From assembly GCA_002919235.1 (NCBI GenBank), contig PKEX01000003.1, positions 1 through 64,000 of the forward strand: 64,000 nt of DNA. Reading direction: 5' to 3'. The notes under the pieces were generated by a model. It had not been told where the DNA came from. It did no database searches and worked only from the letters and a program-made list of their open reading frames with translations. This document shows, piece by piece, positions 31,572 through 44,460 of this stretch (the stretch's first letter is position 1; each line of letters begins with the position of its first letter). This DNA is from Clostridia bacterium (GTDB lineage: Bacteria > Bacillota > Limnochordia > DTU080 > RSA5). A program made the position numbers and the translations under genes.

Positions 31572-34061
31572 TCACCCCCTCCGCCGGCGCCGCTGGTACG
31601 CCGGCAGATCCCCTTCCCCGTCCCTGCGCCGGACCAGCCGGGCCACCATCACCGTCATGTCGTCCCGGACGGCCCCGCCCGCGGCCTGCTTCGCCCGCTC
31701 CACCAGGAGCGAGACCAGTTCGGCGGGCTCCAGCGTCTTTTCCCGGCGCAGCATGCGGGCAATCCATTCTTCTTTATCGGCCTTCCCGGGAAGGGCGTCG
31801 AGGATCCCGTCCGTCATCATCACCAGGACATCGCCGGGCTCCAGGACGCGCCGGTGGGCCCGCACGTCGATCTCGGTGAGGATGCCCACGGGCAGCGATT
31901 CCGAGCGGACCACGTCGACGCCCCCTTCCCTCTTGATGAACGTCGGCGATGAACCTACCTTTAAGAACTCCGCCTCGCCCGAGAAGAGATCGATCACCGC
32001 CAAGTCCACGGTGGCGAAGGTCTCCTCCGTCGAGCGCAGGAGGAGGACAGCGTTCACCGTGTGCGCCGCAAAGGTGTGGTCAAAGCCGGCTCGGAGCATC
32101 TTTTCAAAAAGCCCCACCGTCGCCTGGCTCTCCACCGCCGCCCGGTCCCCGACGCCCATGCCGTCGCTGAGCATGAGCGCGAGCCGCCCCCCGCCCAGGT
32201 CCACCCGGACCGCGGCGTCGCCCGAGACGGCGGCCCCGTCCTTGGCCAGGCGGACCATCTCCACCTTGAGCTCGTAAGGGGGTACGGGCGCAAGGCGCAC
32301 GGTGCACGTCTCCCCGTCGCCGCGGCGGCAGGCGGACGCGCCCGCGTAGCGCTGGCCGAAGAGCCATTCGGCCACGCCCGCCGCGACCTGGACGCAGCGG
32401 CCGCAGCGGTCGCAGGGGCCGCGGTAGACGATCTCCAGCTCCGGCCGGCTGCCGGGGTGTACCACCCGCACGTCGGCCACGTCGATCCGCCGCACGGCAA
32501 ACTCGTCCCGCAACTGGGCCTCGATCTCTTCGGCCCGTCCCGTGTCGATGCGCACCTGCTCCGCCGTGCTCTCGATCAGCTCCGCGACGCCCCGCAGCTG
32601 CTGGGGGACCAAGTCGAACGAGGCGTCGCCCCGCCCTCTTGCCTGGAGAGCCCGGCCCGACATGGCCCGGTTGAAGCTTTCCACGAAGCCCCCGGGACGG
32701 ATGCACCGGGCGGCAAGGCCCCGGGGAAGGTCCGCCGCGGTCACCGCCCCGCCTTTCAGGTCGGCGACCGCCACCAGGTCGACGAACTCCCAGTACGAAC
32801 GGTAAAACGACTCCTGCCAGCACGCGGCGAAGTGGCTGCACCCGTAGCACTGGCCCCGCCACACCTCTTCCACCAGGGCGTTGAGCCGGTCCTCGCCCTG
32901 CCCCGTCCCGGCGCGGCGGGCGCCGGCAAACACTTCCGCCAGCTCCTGAAAGACGGCGCTCACGTCTTTGAGCCGGGAGTTGATGGCCTCCCGCAAGCGC
33001 CGCTCGCGGGCCAGCTCCAGATGCGTCCTGGCTTCGGTGCCGGGCATCGCCCGGGAGAACCGGGCCGTCCACCGGCGGGGCGTCAAGGCCAGCAGCGCGG
33101 CGGCCGCGGCGGTGTGCGCCGCGCCCAGCACGATCTCCTGCCCGTCGCCGGCGTGGACCGAGACCAGCATCTGGCCCAGCACGAAGCCGCAGATCACCCC
33201 CGCTTTTCCCCGCCGGGCCAACAGCCCTCCGAAAAGGCCGCCGACGCCGTAGAGGCCGGTGCCCCCCAGCGGGAACGCACCCACCAGAGACAGGAGCACG
33301 CTGACAAACGTGCCCATGGCGGCGCCGCCCCCGCCCGATCCCACCAGTGCGGCGCCCATCACCAGCCAGCGGTGCCACACTTCCGCCGGTTCGAACCAGC
33401 CCCACGCGACCGGCGAAAGGCCCAAGCCGGAGACGGCCGTCGCCAGCCCCAAGGCGATAGCCGCCGGCCGTTCCAGACGCCCGGACCCCAGCGGCCACTC
33501 CAGTTCCCCGAGAGGGAGCAAGAGGTACGTGGAAAGGCCCAGGATCACCGCTTCGACGGCGATGGAGACGCTCTCGTACGCCGACGTGCCGTAGATCCAG
33601 CCGGGAAGGGCGCGGGCCGCCCCGAAGAGCGCCGTCAAGAGCAGCGCCCGTTTAAAGAGCGCCTCCGGCTTTTTGGAGCGGGAAAAGCTCCGGGAAAGCG
33701 CCAGCGCGGCGACGGCCCAGGCTGCCGCCGCCAGCGCCCGGGGCACGGCCGTGACGGTAAAGCCGGCGGCGGCCAGCGCCAGCGCCGCGGCCACGGCCCG
33801 CCGGCGCTCGCCGGTCAGAAGCACCGCCAGGAAGACCGCCGCCCCGAAGGGATAAAGCGAGCCGAGGACGCCCGCCCGGGCGGCCAGGAAGACCAGGACG
33901 TTTTGGATCCAAATCTCTTTTGAGAGGAAGAGCGCGCGCGTGATTTTTAATATGGTACCGGCTTCATCGCTGTGGACGGTCCGGCGGGCTCCCGCCGCCC
34001 GGCGGAGGGTTTGAAGGCTCTTGATCGACAGCGTCAGCCGGTTTGCCATGGAGGGAAACAC
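31572..34061 (-). CDS. spoIIE: stage II sporulation protein E
   Basis: ~10 N-terminal TM segments; PP2C domain SDGMGVGDRAAVESQATV, VMMTDGILDALP. Confidence 0.92.
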   Translation of the reverse strand: MFPSMANRLTLSIKSLQTLRRAAGARRTVHSDEAGTILKITRALFLSKEIWIQNVLVFLAARAGVLGSLYPFGAAVFLAVLLTGERRRAVAAALALAAAGFTVTAVPRALAAAAWAVAALALSRSFSRSKKPEALFKRALLLTALFGAARALPGWIYGTSAYESVSIAVEAVILGLSTYLLLPLGELEWPLGSGRLERPAAIALGLATAVSGLGLSPVAWGWFEPAEVWHRWLVMGAALVGSGGGGAAMGTFVSVLLSLVGAFPLGGTGLYGVGGLFGGLLARRGKAGVICGFVLGQMLVSVHAGDGQEIVLGAAHTAAAAALLALTPRRWTARFSRAMPGTEARTHLELARERRLREAINSRLKDVSAVFQELAEVFAGARRAGTGQGEDRLNALVEEVWRGQCYGCSHFAACWQESFYRSYWEFVDLVAVADLKGGAVTAADLPRGLAARCIRPGGFVESFNRAMSGRALQARGRGDASFDLVPQQLRGVAELIESTAEQVRIDTGRAEEIEAQLRDEFAVRRIDVADVRVVHPGSRPELEIVYRGPCDRCGRCVQVAAGVAEWLFGQRYAGASACRRGDGETCTVRLAPVPPYELKVEMVRLAKDGAAVSGDAAVRVDLGGGRLALMLSDGMGVGDRAAVESQATVGLFEKMLRAGFDHTFAAHTVNAVLLLRSTEETFATVDLAVIDLFSGEAEFLKVGSSPTFIKREGGVDVVRSESLPVGILTEIDVRAHRRVLEPGDVLVMMTDGILDALPGKADKEEWIARMLRREKTLEPAELVSLLVERAKQAAGGAVRDDMTVMVARLVRRRDGEGDLPAYQRRRRRG

Positions 34062-34368
34062 CTGCCTGCCTCAAGGGTGGGATCGCTGCGGCCGGGGGGC
34101 CGGAAAGGGGGCAAGGTCCACTATAGCAAGGCGGGCCGGCGCGGCATGTCGATTCGTCGAGGCCCTGTGGAAGACATCTTCAGAGTTTCAAAAGAGGTTC
34201 GACGCTGTCTTGCGCCAAGCTGGGCTCGAGCAGTCCGATCGGGAAGGAAAGCTTTCCACCTCGTCGAAAATTTGCTTATTCCCTGACGCTCCGGCGCGCG
34301 GGAACGGCCGTAGGCCTCAGGATCTAGTGCGTTCGCCGATCGCACGAACCGGTGAGGGAGGGTGTGGC

Positions 34369-36294
<1,926 letters not shown>

Positions 36295-36410
36295 GCCGCT
36301 CCACTCGAGATCGGCTCGAACTCATCGAAGGCGCCGGGCTGCCGGTGCCTTTCGTGTTTCGCCGTCGTGATCCTGCGGAATCAAGGAGGAGCTTGAGACA
36401 GCGGGCGATG

Positions 36411-36681
36411 TGTGCACAAATTTTACAGTTATGCCGGTGACGCACTGTCAATAGCGTGTACAGATCGCCGGTCGCGAACGCCAGGCGCCGCGGGTCCGGA
36501 GGAATCCCGGGAAAGGCGGCTCGGCCGGCTTCGATCTGACCCGGCTTAAGCTGGGATTTCGCACCGGACTCCGCCGGCGCGCCGGGTGCGGGAAGGCGGG
36601 AACCCCTCGCGGTTCGCGATCCGGCGTGGATCTGTACACGCCATTGACACTCGCTCCCCGCGCGAGTTGTAAAGTTTTTGC
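36411..36681. repeat. ~270-bp imperfect palindrome with outward promoter-like motifs
   Basis: Arms share GCGTGTACAGATC (36454-36466) and GATCTGTACACGC (36629-36641), TCGCGAAC and GTTCGCGA, plus TTGACA-N18-TGTAAA in each arm facing outward. Confidence 0.75.
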
Positions 36682-36684
36682 TCA

Positions 36685-36750
36685 GATCGCCGGGGGATCG
36701 CCGGATGATCGCCGGACGACCGCCGGGCGACCACCGCACGCCCGCCGGGG
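36685..36750 (+). repeat. ~6 imperfect 11-bp tandem repeats (GATCGCCGGNN)
   Basis: GATCGCCGGGG GATCGCCGGAT GATCGCCGGAC GACCGCCGGGC GACCACCGCAC GCCCGCCGGGG. Confidence 0.8.
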
Positions 36751-36793
36751 CGGACCGCAGCAAAAACGGATCGCAGACACCCCGCGCCCCGGT

Positions 36794-38038
36794 TCAGCTC
36801 CGCCGGGCCAGCTCGTTTTCGATCCCCAGCAGGCGCTCCGCGGCCCGTCCCGCCGCCGGGACGCTCTCCTCGGGCACGAACACCCAAAAGCGCCAGATGC
36901 GGGCGTAGAGCTCATTGAGGGCGTCGAGCTCCAGGTGGCGGTCGGCCACTTCGTTGAGCCGCCGGGTGCCCCCGGGCAGGCGAGCGAGGACCGAAGCCTC
37001 CTTGAGCACGCTCTTGGGCGGGCAGTACACGATCACCTGGTGGGACGGGATCCCCGCTTCCGCGGCGATGGCTTCTTCGAGGCCCCGGCGCCCTTCGGCA
37101 GACTCGTGGTACGTCCGCACCAGCCGCTCCTGCTCGTGGGGCGAGACCCGGCTGTAGCTTGCCGCAAAGGCCCGCTTAAAGAGCCGGCGGCGCCGCACGC
37201 CCTCGACCAGCCGGGCGATGGGCTCCCCGAGCCCCGCCAGGAAGCGGAAAAGCGACTCGTCGCCCAGGTCGTAGAGATCTTCTTCCGTGACGCCTTGCTC
37301 CGTCGCCAGCTCCAGGGCTTTGCTCACCATCGCCCCCGAGATCACCTTGGCGTGGTGAAAGTACACCCGTTCCGTGAGGAAATAGCGCATGCGCAGCAGG
37401 TGAACGATCTCGGAGCGGGCGTCGTGCCGTTCCAGCCCGTTCTTGGTGAGGTCGCAGGCCAGCTGGCCGTCTTCAATGCAGAAGTAGGAATAGATGCGAT
37501 CGTCGTAGTCCTGCTTCAAACCGGCGAAATACGAGTCCCGCCGCAGGTAGTCCAAGAGATCCGCGTCCAGGGTGCTGGCGACCACCTGGCCGCGCCAATC
37601 GCGAGGCGCCGTCAGGAGGTCGATGACCTCCTCTTGCAGCCCCAAGTCGGCCAGCACCCCGCCCAGCTCGCCGCGGGTCAAAAAGCGGCGGATGCGCTGG
37701 GGCGTGTCGTGGCGGGGAAACACCTTGCGCTCGTCTTCGAAAGTGTGGCCGAACGGGATGTGGGTGACGTCGTGCACCAGGGCAACGATGCGGATCAGGC
37801 GGGCGTCGCCGGCGGAGATCCTCTCCCCCTTCTTGCGCAGGGAGTCGAGGATGCGGGCCGCCGCCGCCAGCGTGCCGAGGGAATGGTCAAAACGGGTATG
37901 CGTGCAGCCGGGGTAGACCAGGTACGCCGTCCCCAGCTGCTTGATGGAGCGAAGCCGCTGCATCTCGCGGCTGTCCAGCACCCGCTGCTCCTCCCGGGTG
38001 AGCTCGATGTCTCCGTGGATAGGGTCGCGGATGATCAC
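36794..38038 (-). CDS. HD-superfamily phosphohydrolase (YwfO-like)
   Basis: MIIRDPIHGDIELT, TRFDHSLG, ALVHDVTHIPFGHTFED. Confidence 0.88.
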   Translation of the reverse strand: MIIRDPIHGDIELTREEQRVLDSREMQRLRSIKQLGTAYLVYPGCTHTRFDHSLGTLAAAARILDSLRKKGERISAGDARLIRIVALVHDVTHIPFGHTFEDERKVFPRHDTPQRIRRFLTRGELGGVLADLGLQEEVIDLLTAPRDWRGQVVASTLDADLLDYLRRDSYFAGLKQDYDDRIYSYFCIEDGQLACDLTKNGLERHDARSEIVHLLRMRYFLTERVYFHHAKVISGAMVSKALELATEQGVTEEDLYDLGDESLFRFLAGLGEPIARLVEGVRRRRLFKRAFAASYSRVSPHEQERLVRTYHESAEGRRGLEEAIAAEAGIPSHQVIVYCPPKSVLKEASVLARLPGGTRRLNEVADRHLELDALNELYARIWRFWVFVPEESVPAAGRAAERLLGIENELARRS

Positions 38039-38074
38039 GGCAGTCCTGATCGCGTGAGATGAAATCCCTGCTGC

Positions 38075-38275
38075 CTAATTATCGATCCCTGCCCGGATCT
38101 CAATTGTACTCTGCCCTTCACGAACTTCGGTGCCCAACTCCAGCCTGGTCGACACCCCTCGCCGGGAATCCATCTCCACCTTCACGCCGACCGTGTTCTT
38201 CACCCGTGCTTCCTCCCGCTGGGCGGTGACGCTCAGCGCCAAGATCAACGCGAGGACGATCACCCAAAACTGCAC
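38075..38275 (-). CDS. small exported/membrane-anchored hypothetical protein
   Basis: 66 aa, MQFWVIVLALILALSVTAQ signal-like N-terminus. Confidence 0.5.
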   Translation of the reverse strand: MQFWVIVLALILALSVTAQREEARVKNTVGVKVEMDSRRGVSTRLELGTEVREGQSTIEIRAGIDN

Positions 38276-38300
38276 GGCGTGTTCCCTCCTTTGCCGCTGC

Positions 38301-38669
38301 TCAACCCGCGCTGCCGAGAAGCCGCTCCGCCCACTCGGCCTCGGAGAAGCCGACCAGCACCGTCTCGCCGTCCGTCAGGATAGGCCGCCGCAAGAGGCGG
38401 GGGGTCTCTTCGATCAGGTCCAGCCACTGCTCGTCGCTGAGCTCCTTGCCCGCAAGGCCCAACTCCTTGTAGGCCCGCCCGCGGGTGCCGATCAGCTGCT
38501 TGACGCCTCCCTCCAGCTTGGAGGCCATCCGCTGGATCTCGGCGCGATCAGGCGGGTTGTTGTAGATGTGCACCTTGTTCACTTCGATGCCCTTCTCCTT
38601 CAGCCACGCTTCGGCCCGGCGGGCCGTGGTGCAGCTGGGATAGGTGTAAAGCGTCCAGGTCTTGGCCAC
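38301..38669 (-). CDS. ArsC/Spx-family thioredoxin-fold protein
   Basis: LYTYPSCTTARRAEAWLKEKGIEV...LLRRPILTDGETVLVGFSE. Confidence 0.85.
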   Translation of the reverse strand: MAKTWTLYTYPSCTTARRAEAWLKEKGIEVNKVHIYNNPPDRAEIQRMASKLEGGVKQLIGTRGRAYKELGLAGKELSDEQWLDLIEETPRLLRRPILTDGETVLVGFSEAEWAERLLGSAG

Positions 38670-38798
38670 CGGCGCTGCCTCCTTTCAGCGCGGCGTGCTG
38701 CCGCTGCCGTCGTACCATAATAAGAAGGATAACCCATCTCCGCCAAGAAGCAGTCGTGACACACCAGGTCTTTCGTGACCAATTGGGGGACGAGCCTT

Positions 38799-39365
38799 AT
38801 GGTTGACCAAGAGAAAATCCGCCGGGCGGTCCGGATGATCCTCGAGGCCATCGGCGAGGACCCCGACCGGGAGGGCCTGCGCGAGACCCCCCGCCGGGTG
38901 GCGGAGATGTACGCCGACATCTTCCGCGGCCTGCACGAGGACATCGGCAAACCCCTGGAAGTCATCTTCGACGAGAACCACGACGAAATGATTCTCGTGC
39001 GGGACATCCCGTTCTACTCCATGTGCGAGCACCATCTCCTCCCCTTCATGGGCGTGGCCCACGTGGCCTACATCCCCGACAAGGGGAGGGTGACGGGCCT
39101 GTCCAAGCTGGCCCGGGTGGTGGAAGGCGCCGCGCGGCGGCCTCAAATGCAGGAGCGCCTCACGTCCGCCGTGGCCGACACGCTGATGGAGCGGCTCAAG
39201 CCCAAAGGCGTCGCCGTGGTCATCGAGGCCGAGCACCTGTGCATGAGCATGCGCGGGATCCAAAAGCCCGGCCACCGCACCATCACGTCGGCGGTGCGCG
39301 GCGTGTTCCGGACCGACGAAAAGACGCGGCTTGAGGCCTTCTCGCTCATGGGCTACAGGCCCTGA
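38799..39365 (+). CDS. folE: GTP cyclohydrolase I
   Basis: [58 protein letters not shown]. Confidence 0.96.
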   Translation: MVDQEKIRRAVRMILEAIGEDPDREGLRETPRRVAEMYADIFRGLHEDIGKPLEVIFDENHDEMILVRDIPFYSMCEHHLLPFMGVAHVAYIPDKGRVTGLSKLARVVEGAARRPQMQERLTSAVADTLMERLKPKGVAVVIEAEHLCMSMRGIQKPGHRTITSAVRGVFRTDEKTRLEAFSLMGYRP

Positions 39366-39423
39366 GGCGCCGGCCCGTCCGGAGCCGGGGCGGCCCTTCC
39401 CGGCCGTCCCGGCCCCTGCCCGG

Positions 39424-40011
39424 CTAAAGCCCCAGCTCGCCGGCGATGGACTGCAGCGCCTCGATCACCGTCGCGACGTGCTCGTCAAAATCCACGCCCA
39501 GCTCTTGGGCCCCCCGCAGGATGTCTTCCCGGTTGCACCCTTTCGCAAAGCTCTTCTCCTTGAACTTCTTCTTCACCGCTTTGACGTCGACGTCGGCCAG
39601 CTTCTTGGTGGGCCGCACCAGCGCCACCGCGATGACGAGCCCGGTGAGCTCGTCCACGGCGTAAAGCGCCTTGGCCAGCAGCGTCTCCCGGGGCACGCCC
39701 GAGTAGTCGGCGTGTCCCAGGATCGCTTGGAGCATCGTCTCGGGATAGCCCAGCTCCCGCAGGTGCTCGACCCCGCGGAACGGGTGCTCTTCCGCCGTCG
39801 GGTAGCGTTCGTAGTCCAAATCGTGCAGGAGGCCGGTGATCCCCCAGAGGTTCTCGTCTTCGCCGAACTTGCGGGCGTACGCCCGCATGGCCGCTTCGAC
39901 GGCCAGCGCGTGCTTGCGCAGGTTTTCACTCTGCGTCCACTGGCACAGGAGCTGCCAGGCGGCCTCCCGGTCCAGAGAGACCGTCCCGGGCGCGGAAGCT
40001 TCCGTCGTCAC
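39424..40011 (-). CDS. HD-domain hydrolase
   Basis: LRKHALAVEAAMRAYA, GLLHDLDYERYP, ILGHADYSG. Confidence 0.85.
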   Translation of the reverse strand: MTTEASAPGTVSLDREAAWQLLCQWTQSENLRKHALAVEAAMRAYARKFGEDENLWGITGLLHDLDYERYPTAEEHPFRGVEHLRELGYPETMLQAILGHADYSGVPRETLLAKALYAVDELTGLVIAVALVRPTKKLADVDVKAVKKKFKEKSFAKGCNREDILRGAQELGVDFDEHVATVIEALQSIAGELGL

Positions 40012-40107
40012 CTTCCGTCACCTCATGCGTCCCGGCTTGGGTGTTCCGGCAAAACGCCATGGGTGTTGGATTCTGCTCCCTCTTCGGGTATCCCTTTCGC
40101 CGGGGCG

Positions 40108-40290
40108 CTACGCGCCGGCGCTGCGCCCGCCGCCCCGGCGGCTGAGCTCCCGCATGGTCCCGTAACAAAGGACGCCCAGCAGGATCCCGACGCCGCTCAG
40201 AGCGGGATTGCGGGCCCGCACGCTGAGGATGAGCAGCACGATGCTGAAGGCGATGCCGATCCAGAGCACCACGGCTTCAAACGGGCGCAC
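40108..40290 (-). CDS. small two-TM membrane protein
   Basis: VVLWIGIAFSIVLLILSVRARNPALSGVGILLGVLCYG. Confidence 0.5.
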   Translation of the reverse strand: MRPFEAVVLWIGIAFSIVLLILSVRARNPALSGVGILLGVLCYGTMRELSRRGGGRSAGA

Positions 40291-40610
40291 ACGTCCTGCC
40301 TCCCTAAGACGGCCGCGGCCGGAAAGCCGCCTCGGATCTCGCGGCTTGCGGTGCGAGAGCCCCGCGCCGGCCTCTTTTCTTCATTATAAATGATCGGCTT
40401 CCGTCCCCGGTTCCCGGACGCTCCCGGGATAGGCGGCGGCTCCCCTTCCGCGCCCCGGAGGCGTACTCCGGGGCGCCCGGTGCCGAAACCCCCTCGCCGC
40501 CACTTCGTTCCAGGCCCTTCACCCTGTGGCAGACCCGCCAGGCATTGTTCCTTGGCCCGCTCAAGGGCCTCCGGTACAGTCGAAAGTGAAGTGAAAGGAG
40601 CGATCCAGCA

Positions 40611-41513
40611 ATGGCTCAATCCTTGCTGACGCTGATCTTCACGGGGCTCCTGCTCCTGGCCCAGACGCTGGGAATCCAGACGGGCACTGAACGCAAGACC
40701 GTAGATGACTTGATCTCCGCGTTCCATGACCTGAGAGCGTCGTTCCTGGAGGAACCCGGGGCGAAGAGCGACGCCGGGAACGCGGGAACCGCGCCCGAAA
40801 GCCCCGGAGCACAGGACGGCCGCGCGGCCGGTGACCAGCCCGCCGCGGCCCGGGTCGAACGCCGGGTTCTCGGCGCCGGCGAGAGCTGGGAGACGGCTTA
40901 CTACGTCATCGACAGCGGCCGGAGCGGTCCGGTGGTGATGGTGGTGGCCGGGCTTCACGGCGACGAGCCGGCGGCGCTCCTGGCGGCAGAGCGCCTCATC
41001 GAGCAGGCCGGCGAGATCACGGCCGGCCAGGTGGTCTTGCTGCCTGAGGCCAACGCCCCGGCCGTGCGGGCCCGCAAGGCACACACCGGCGCCGACCTCA
41101 ACCGGGCGTTTCCCGTCGAGACGGTCCGGGGAGAGGCCCCCGCGCCCCAAGAGCCCGCGGCCGCGGCCATCTGGCAGCTGGTAGAAGAGCACCGCCCGGA
41201 CTGGCTGGTGGACCTGCACGACGAAAGCTCCGACGTGACCGGCCAGACCGTGGTCTACCACGAAGCGCAGCCCGAGGCCGCCTGGGCCGCCCAGGCCATG
41301 GCGGGCCACCTCAACGAAGCGCTGGACGAGGCGGACACTGCCTTCCGCACCGCCGGCGGGCTGCCCTCCGGGAGCCTGGCCCGAGCCGCGGCCGAGCTCT
41401 TCGATGCCCGCGCGCTGGTCGTCGAGACCCACCGGCGGCATTCGCTGGCGGCGCGGTCTGAGTGGCTCGCGGACGGCGTCATGTACCTTCTGGCTTACCT
41501 TGGGATGCGCTGA
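40611..41513 (+). CDS. exported AstE/AspA-like (M14-type) deacylase/peptidase
   Basis: Signal peptide; VVAGLHGDEPAALLAAERL, HTGADLNRAFP, WLVDLHDES. Confidence 0.8.
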   Translation: MAQSLLTLIFTGLLLLAQTLGIQTGTERKTVDDLISAFHDLRASFLEEPGAKSDAGNAGTAPESPGAQDGRAAGDQPAAARVERRVLGAGESWETAYYVIDSGRSGPVVMVVAGLHGDEPAALLAAERLIEQAGEITAGQVVLLPEANAPAVRARKAHTGADLNRAFPVETVRGEAPAPQEPAAAAIWQLVEEHRPDWLVDLHDESSDVTGQTVVYHEAQPEAAWAAQAMAGHLNEALDEADTAFRTAGGLPSGSLARAAAELFDARALVVETHRRHSLAARSEWLADGVMYLLAYLGMR

Positions 41514-42646
41514 AAGAAGTCCCGCAGGATCTCGGTCATCTGGGCCGCTTCAATCAAGAAGCCGTCGTGCCCGTAAGGACAGTCGATCTCCTCGTACCAG
41601 GCCTCTACGCCGTGCTCCCGCAGGATGGAGACCAGCTCTTTCTGCTGGTACGTCGGGTACAGGATGTCCGAGCTGATCCCCACCACCATGGTGGGAACCC
41701 GGATGCGGGAGAGGGCCTTCCTGAGCCCTCCCCGCCCGCGGCCCAGGTCGAAGAGGTCGAGCGCCCGGGTGAGATAGAGGTAGGAGTTGGCGTCAAAGCG
41801 TTCTACCAGCTTTTTCCCCTGGTAGTGGAGGTAGCTTTCCACCTGGAACTGGGTGGAGAACGAATAGATCTCGTCGACGCTGGCGTTCATCAGCTCCCGG
41901 CCGAACTTGCGCCACATCGACTCGTCGCTCTGGTACGTGATCATCCCGATCATCCGGGCCAGCGCCAGCCCCCGGTCGGGGCCCTCGCCGTCGTAGTAGT
42001 CGCCCCCGCGCCAGTTGGGATCGGCCATGATGGCCTGCCGGCCCACTTCGTTGAAGGCGATGGACTGGGGCGAGGAGCGCCCCGGCGTGGCGATGGGCGC
42101 GATGGCGTTCACCATCTCCGGGAACGCGACGGCCCACTCCAGCGTCTGCATGCCGCCCATGGAGCCGCCCACCACGGCGTGGAGCCGCTCGATGCCGAGG
42201 TGCCGGAGGAGCTCCCGCTGGGCCCGCACCATATCGCCGATGGTCACCATGGGAAAGCGCATGCCGTACGGCTTTCCCGTGCGGGGATCGATGCTGGCCG
42301 GTCCCGTGCTCCCTTGACAGCCCCCGAGCACGTTGGAACAGATGACGAAGTACTGCTCGGTGTCAATCGCCAGGCCCGGCCCGACGAACCCTTCCCACCA
42401 CCCGGGCTCGTCGCCGGGGAAGTGGGAGGCGCAGTGCGAGTCCCCGGTGAGCGCATGAGGGATGAGGACGACGTTGTCACCCCGGGGGCTCAACGTGCCG
42501 TACGTCTCGTACGCCAGCGTGAAGCCCGGAAGCGTCGCGCCGCTCTCCAGCCGGAACGGCTCCGAGTAGGTGAAATACTGCATGGTCGGGCGCCGCTTCA
42601 GGCGCCGGAACGCGCTCTGGTGGGTAACCGTCGTCTCTTGGGACAC
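41495..42646 (-). CDS. metX: homoserine O-acetyltransferase
   Basis: LTGDSHCASHF, NVLGGCQGSTGPASIDP, VVGGSMGGMQTLEWA, PYGHDGFL. Confidence 0.95.
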   Translation of the reverse strand: MSQETTVTHQSAFRRLKRRPTMQYFTYSEPFRLESGATLPGFTLAYETYGTLSPRGDNVVLIPHALTGDSHCASHFPGDEPGWWEGFVGPGLAIDTEQYFVICSNVLGGCQGSTGPASIDPRTGKPYGMRFPMVTIGDMVRAQRELLRHLGIERLHAVVGGSMGGMQTLEWAVAFPEMVNAIAPIATPGRSSPQSIAFNEVGRQAIMADPNWRGGDYYDGEGPDRGLALARMIGMITYQSDESMWRKFGRELMNASVDEIYSFSTQFQVESYLHYQGKKLVERFDANSYLYLTRALDLFDLGRGRGGLRKALSRIRVPTMVVGISSDILYPTYQQKELVSILREHGVEAWYEEIDCPYGHDGFLIEAAQMTEILRDFFQRIPR

Positions 42647-42681
42647 GCCCGCGCCTCCCTTCCCCGGGACCTTTCGCGCCG

Positions 42682-43980
<1,299 letters not shown>

Positions 43981-44056
43981 TCAGGCTTCCTCCTTGTGAA
44001 ACGTTCGGTTCCCTTGGAGAGCGAGATCGGCCTTCCACACGCCGGCCCTGCGATGC

Positions 44057-44087
44057 AAAAGACCCCTTCGCCTGAGACGAAGGGGTC
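44057..44087 (-). terminator. SAM riboswitch expression-platform terminator
   Basis: Reverse strand GACCCCTTCGtctcaggCGAAGGGGTCTTTTGC. Confidence 0.85.
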
Positions 44088-44118
44088 TACGACGACCTAA
44101 AGCCGCGCAGTGCAAAGA

Positions 44119-44250
44119 ACCCCTCTCATCTCCCAAGGCCGCCACGGCTTGGCTGCCTTGCAGGAATTGGCACCGCGACGTGGACCCTCGGGGTCCACCG
44201 GTTGCCGGGCTTCATTGGGCCAGTCCCTCCGCCACTCTTGATAAGAGTGT
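44119..44250 (-). ncRNA. SAM-I (S-box) riboswitch aptamer
   Basis: Reverse strand CTCTTATCAAGAGTGGCGGAGGGACTGGCCCAATGAAGCCCGGCAACC...GGTGCCAATTCCTGC. Confidence 0.96.
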
Positions 44251-44413
44251 CTTCCTGCGTATGCAGTTGTGGGAATTTGAGGCTAGTATAGCGCACGGAT
44301 TTCTCGGATGTCAACAAATTCCTACGCGCGGTTTCATGCTTCAATTCCGGGAAAACCGGTCGCCAAACGATTGCGCGACGTCAGGGCCGCCGCTATAATG
44401 TATGAAGGGATAT

Positions 44414-44438
44414 AAACCCGATAGGATTCATAGGAATC
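44414..44438 (+). promoter_or_regulatory. possible Rrf2/CymR-like operator downstream of TATAAT
   Basis: AAACCCGATAGGATT imperfect inverted repeat and tandem ATAGGATTC/ATAGGAATC; TATAAT at 44394-44399. Confidence 0.3.
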
Positions 44439-44460
44439 AGCATCTGGAGGTTTAGAAACG

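Noticed and set aside
36685-36750. Possible CRISPR array
   Set aside because: 11-bp contiguous repeats without unique spacers; no cas genes in the window.
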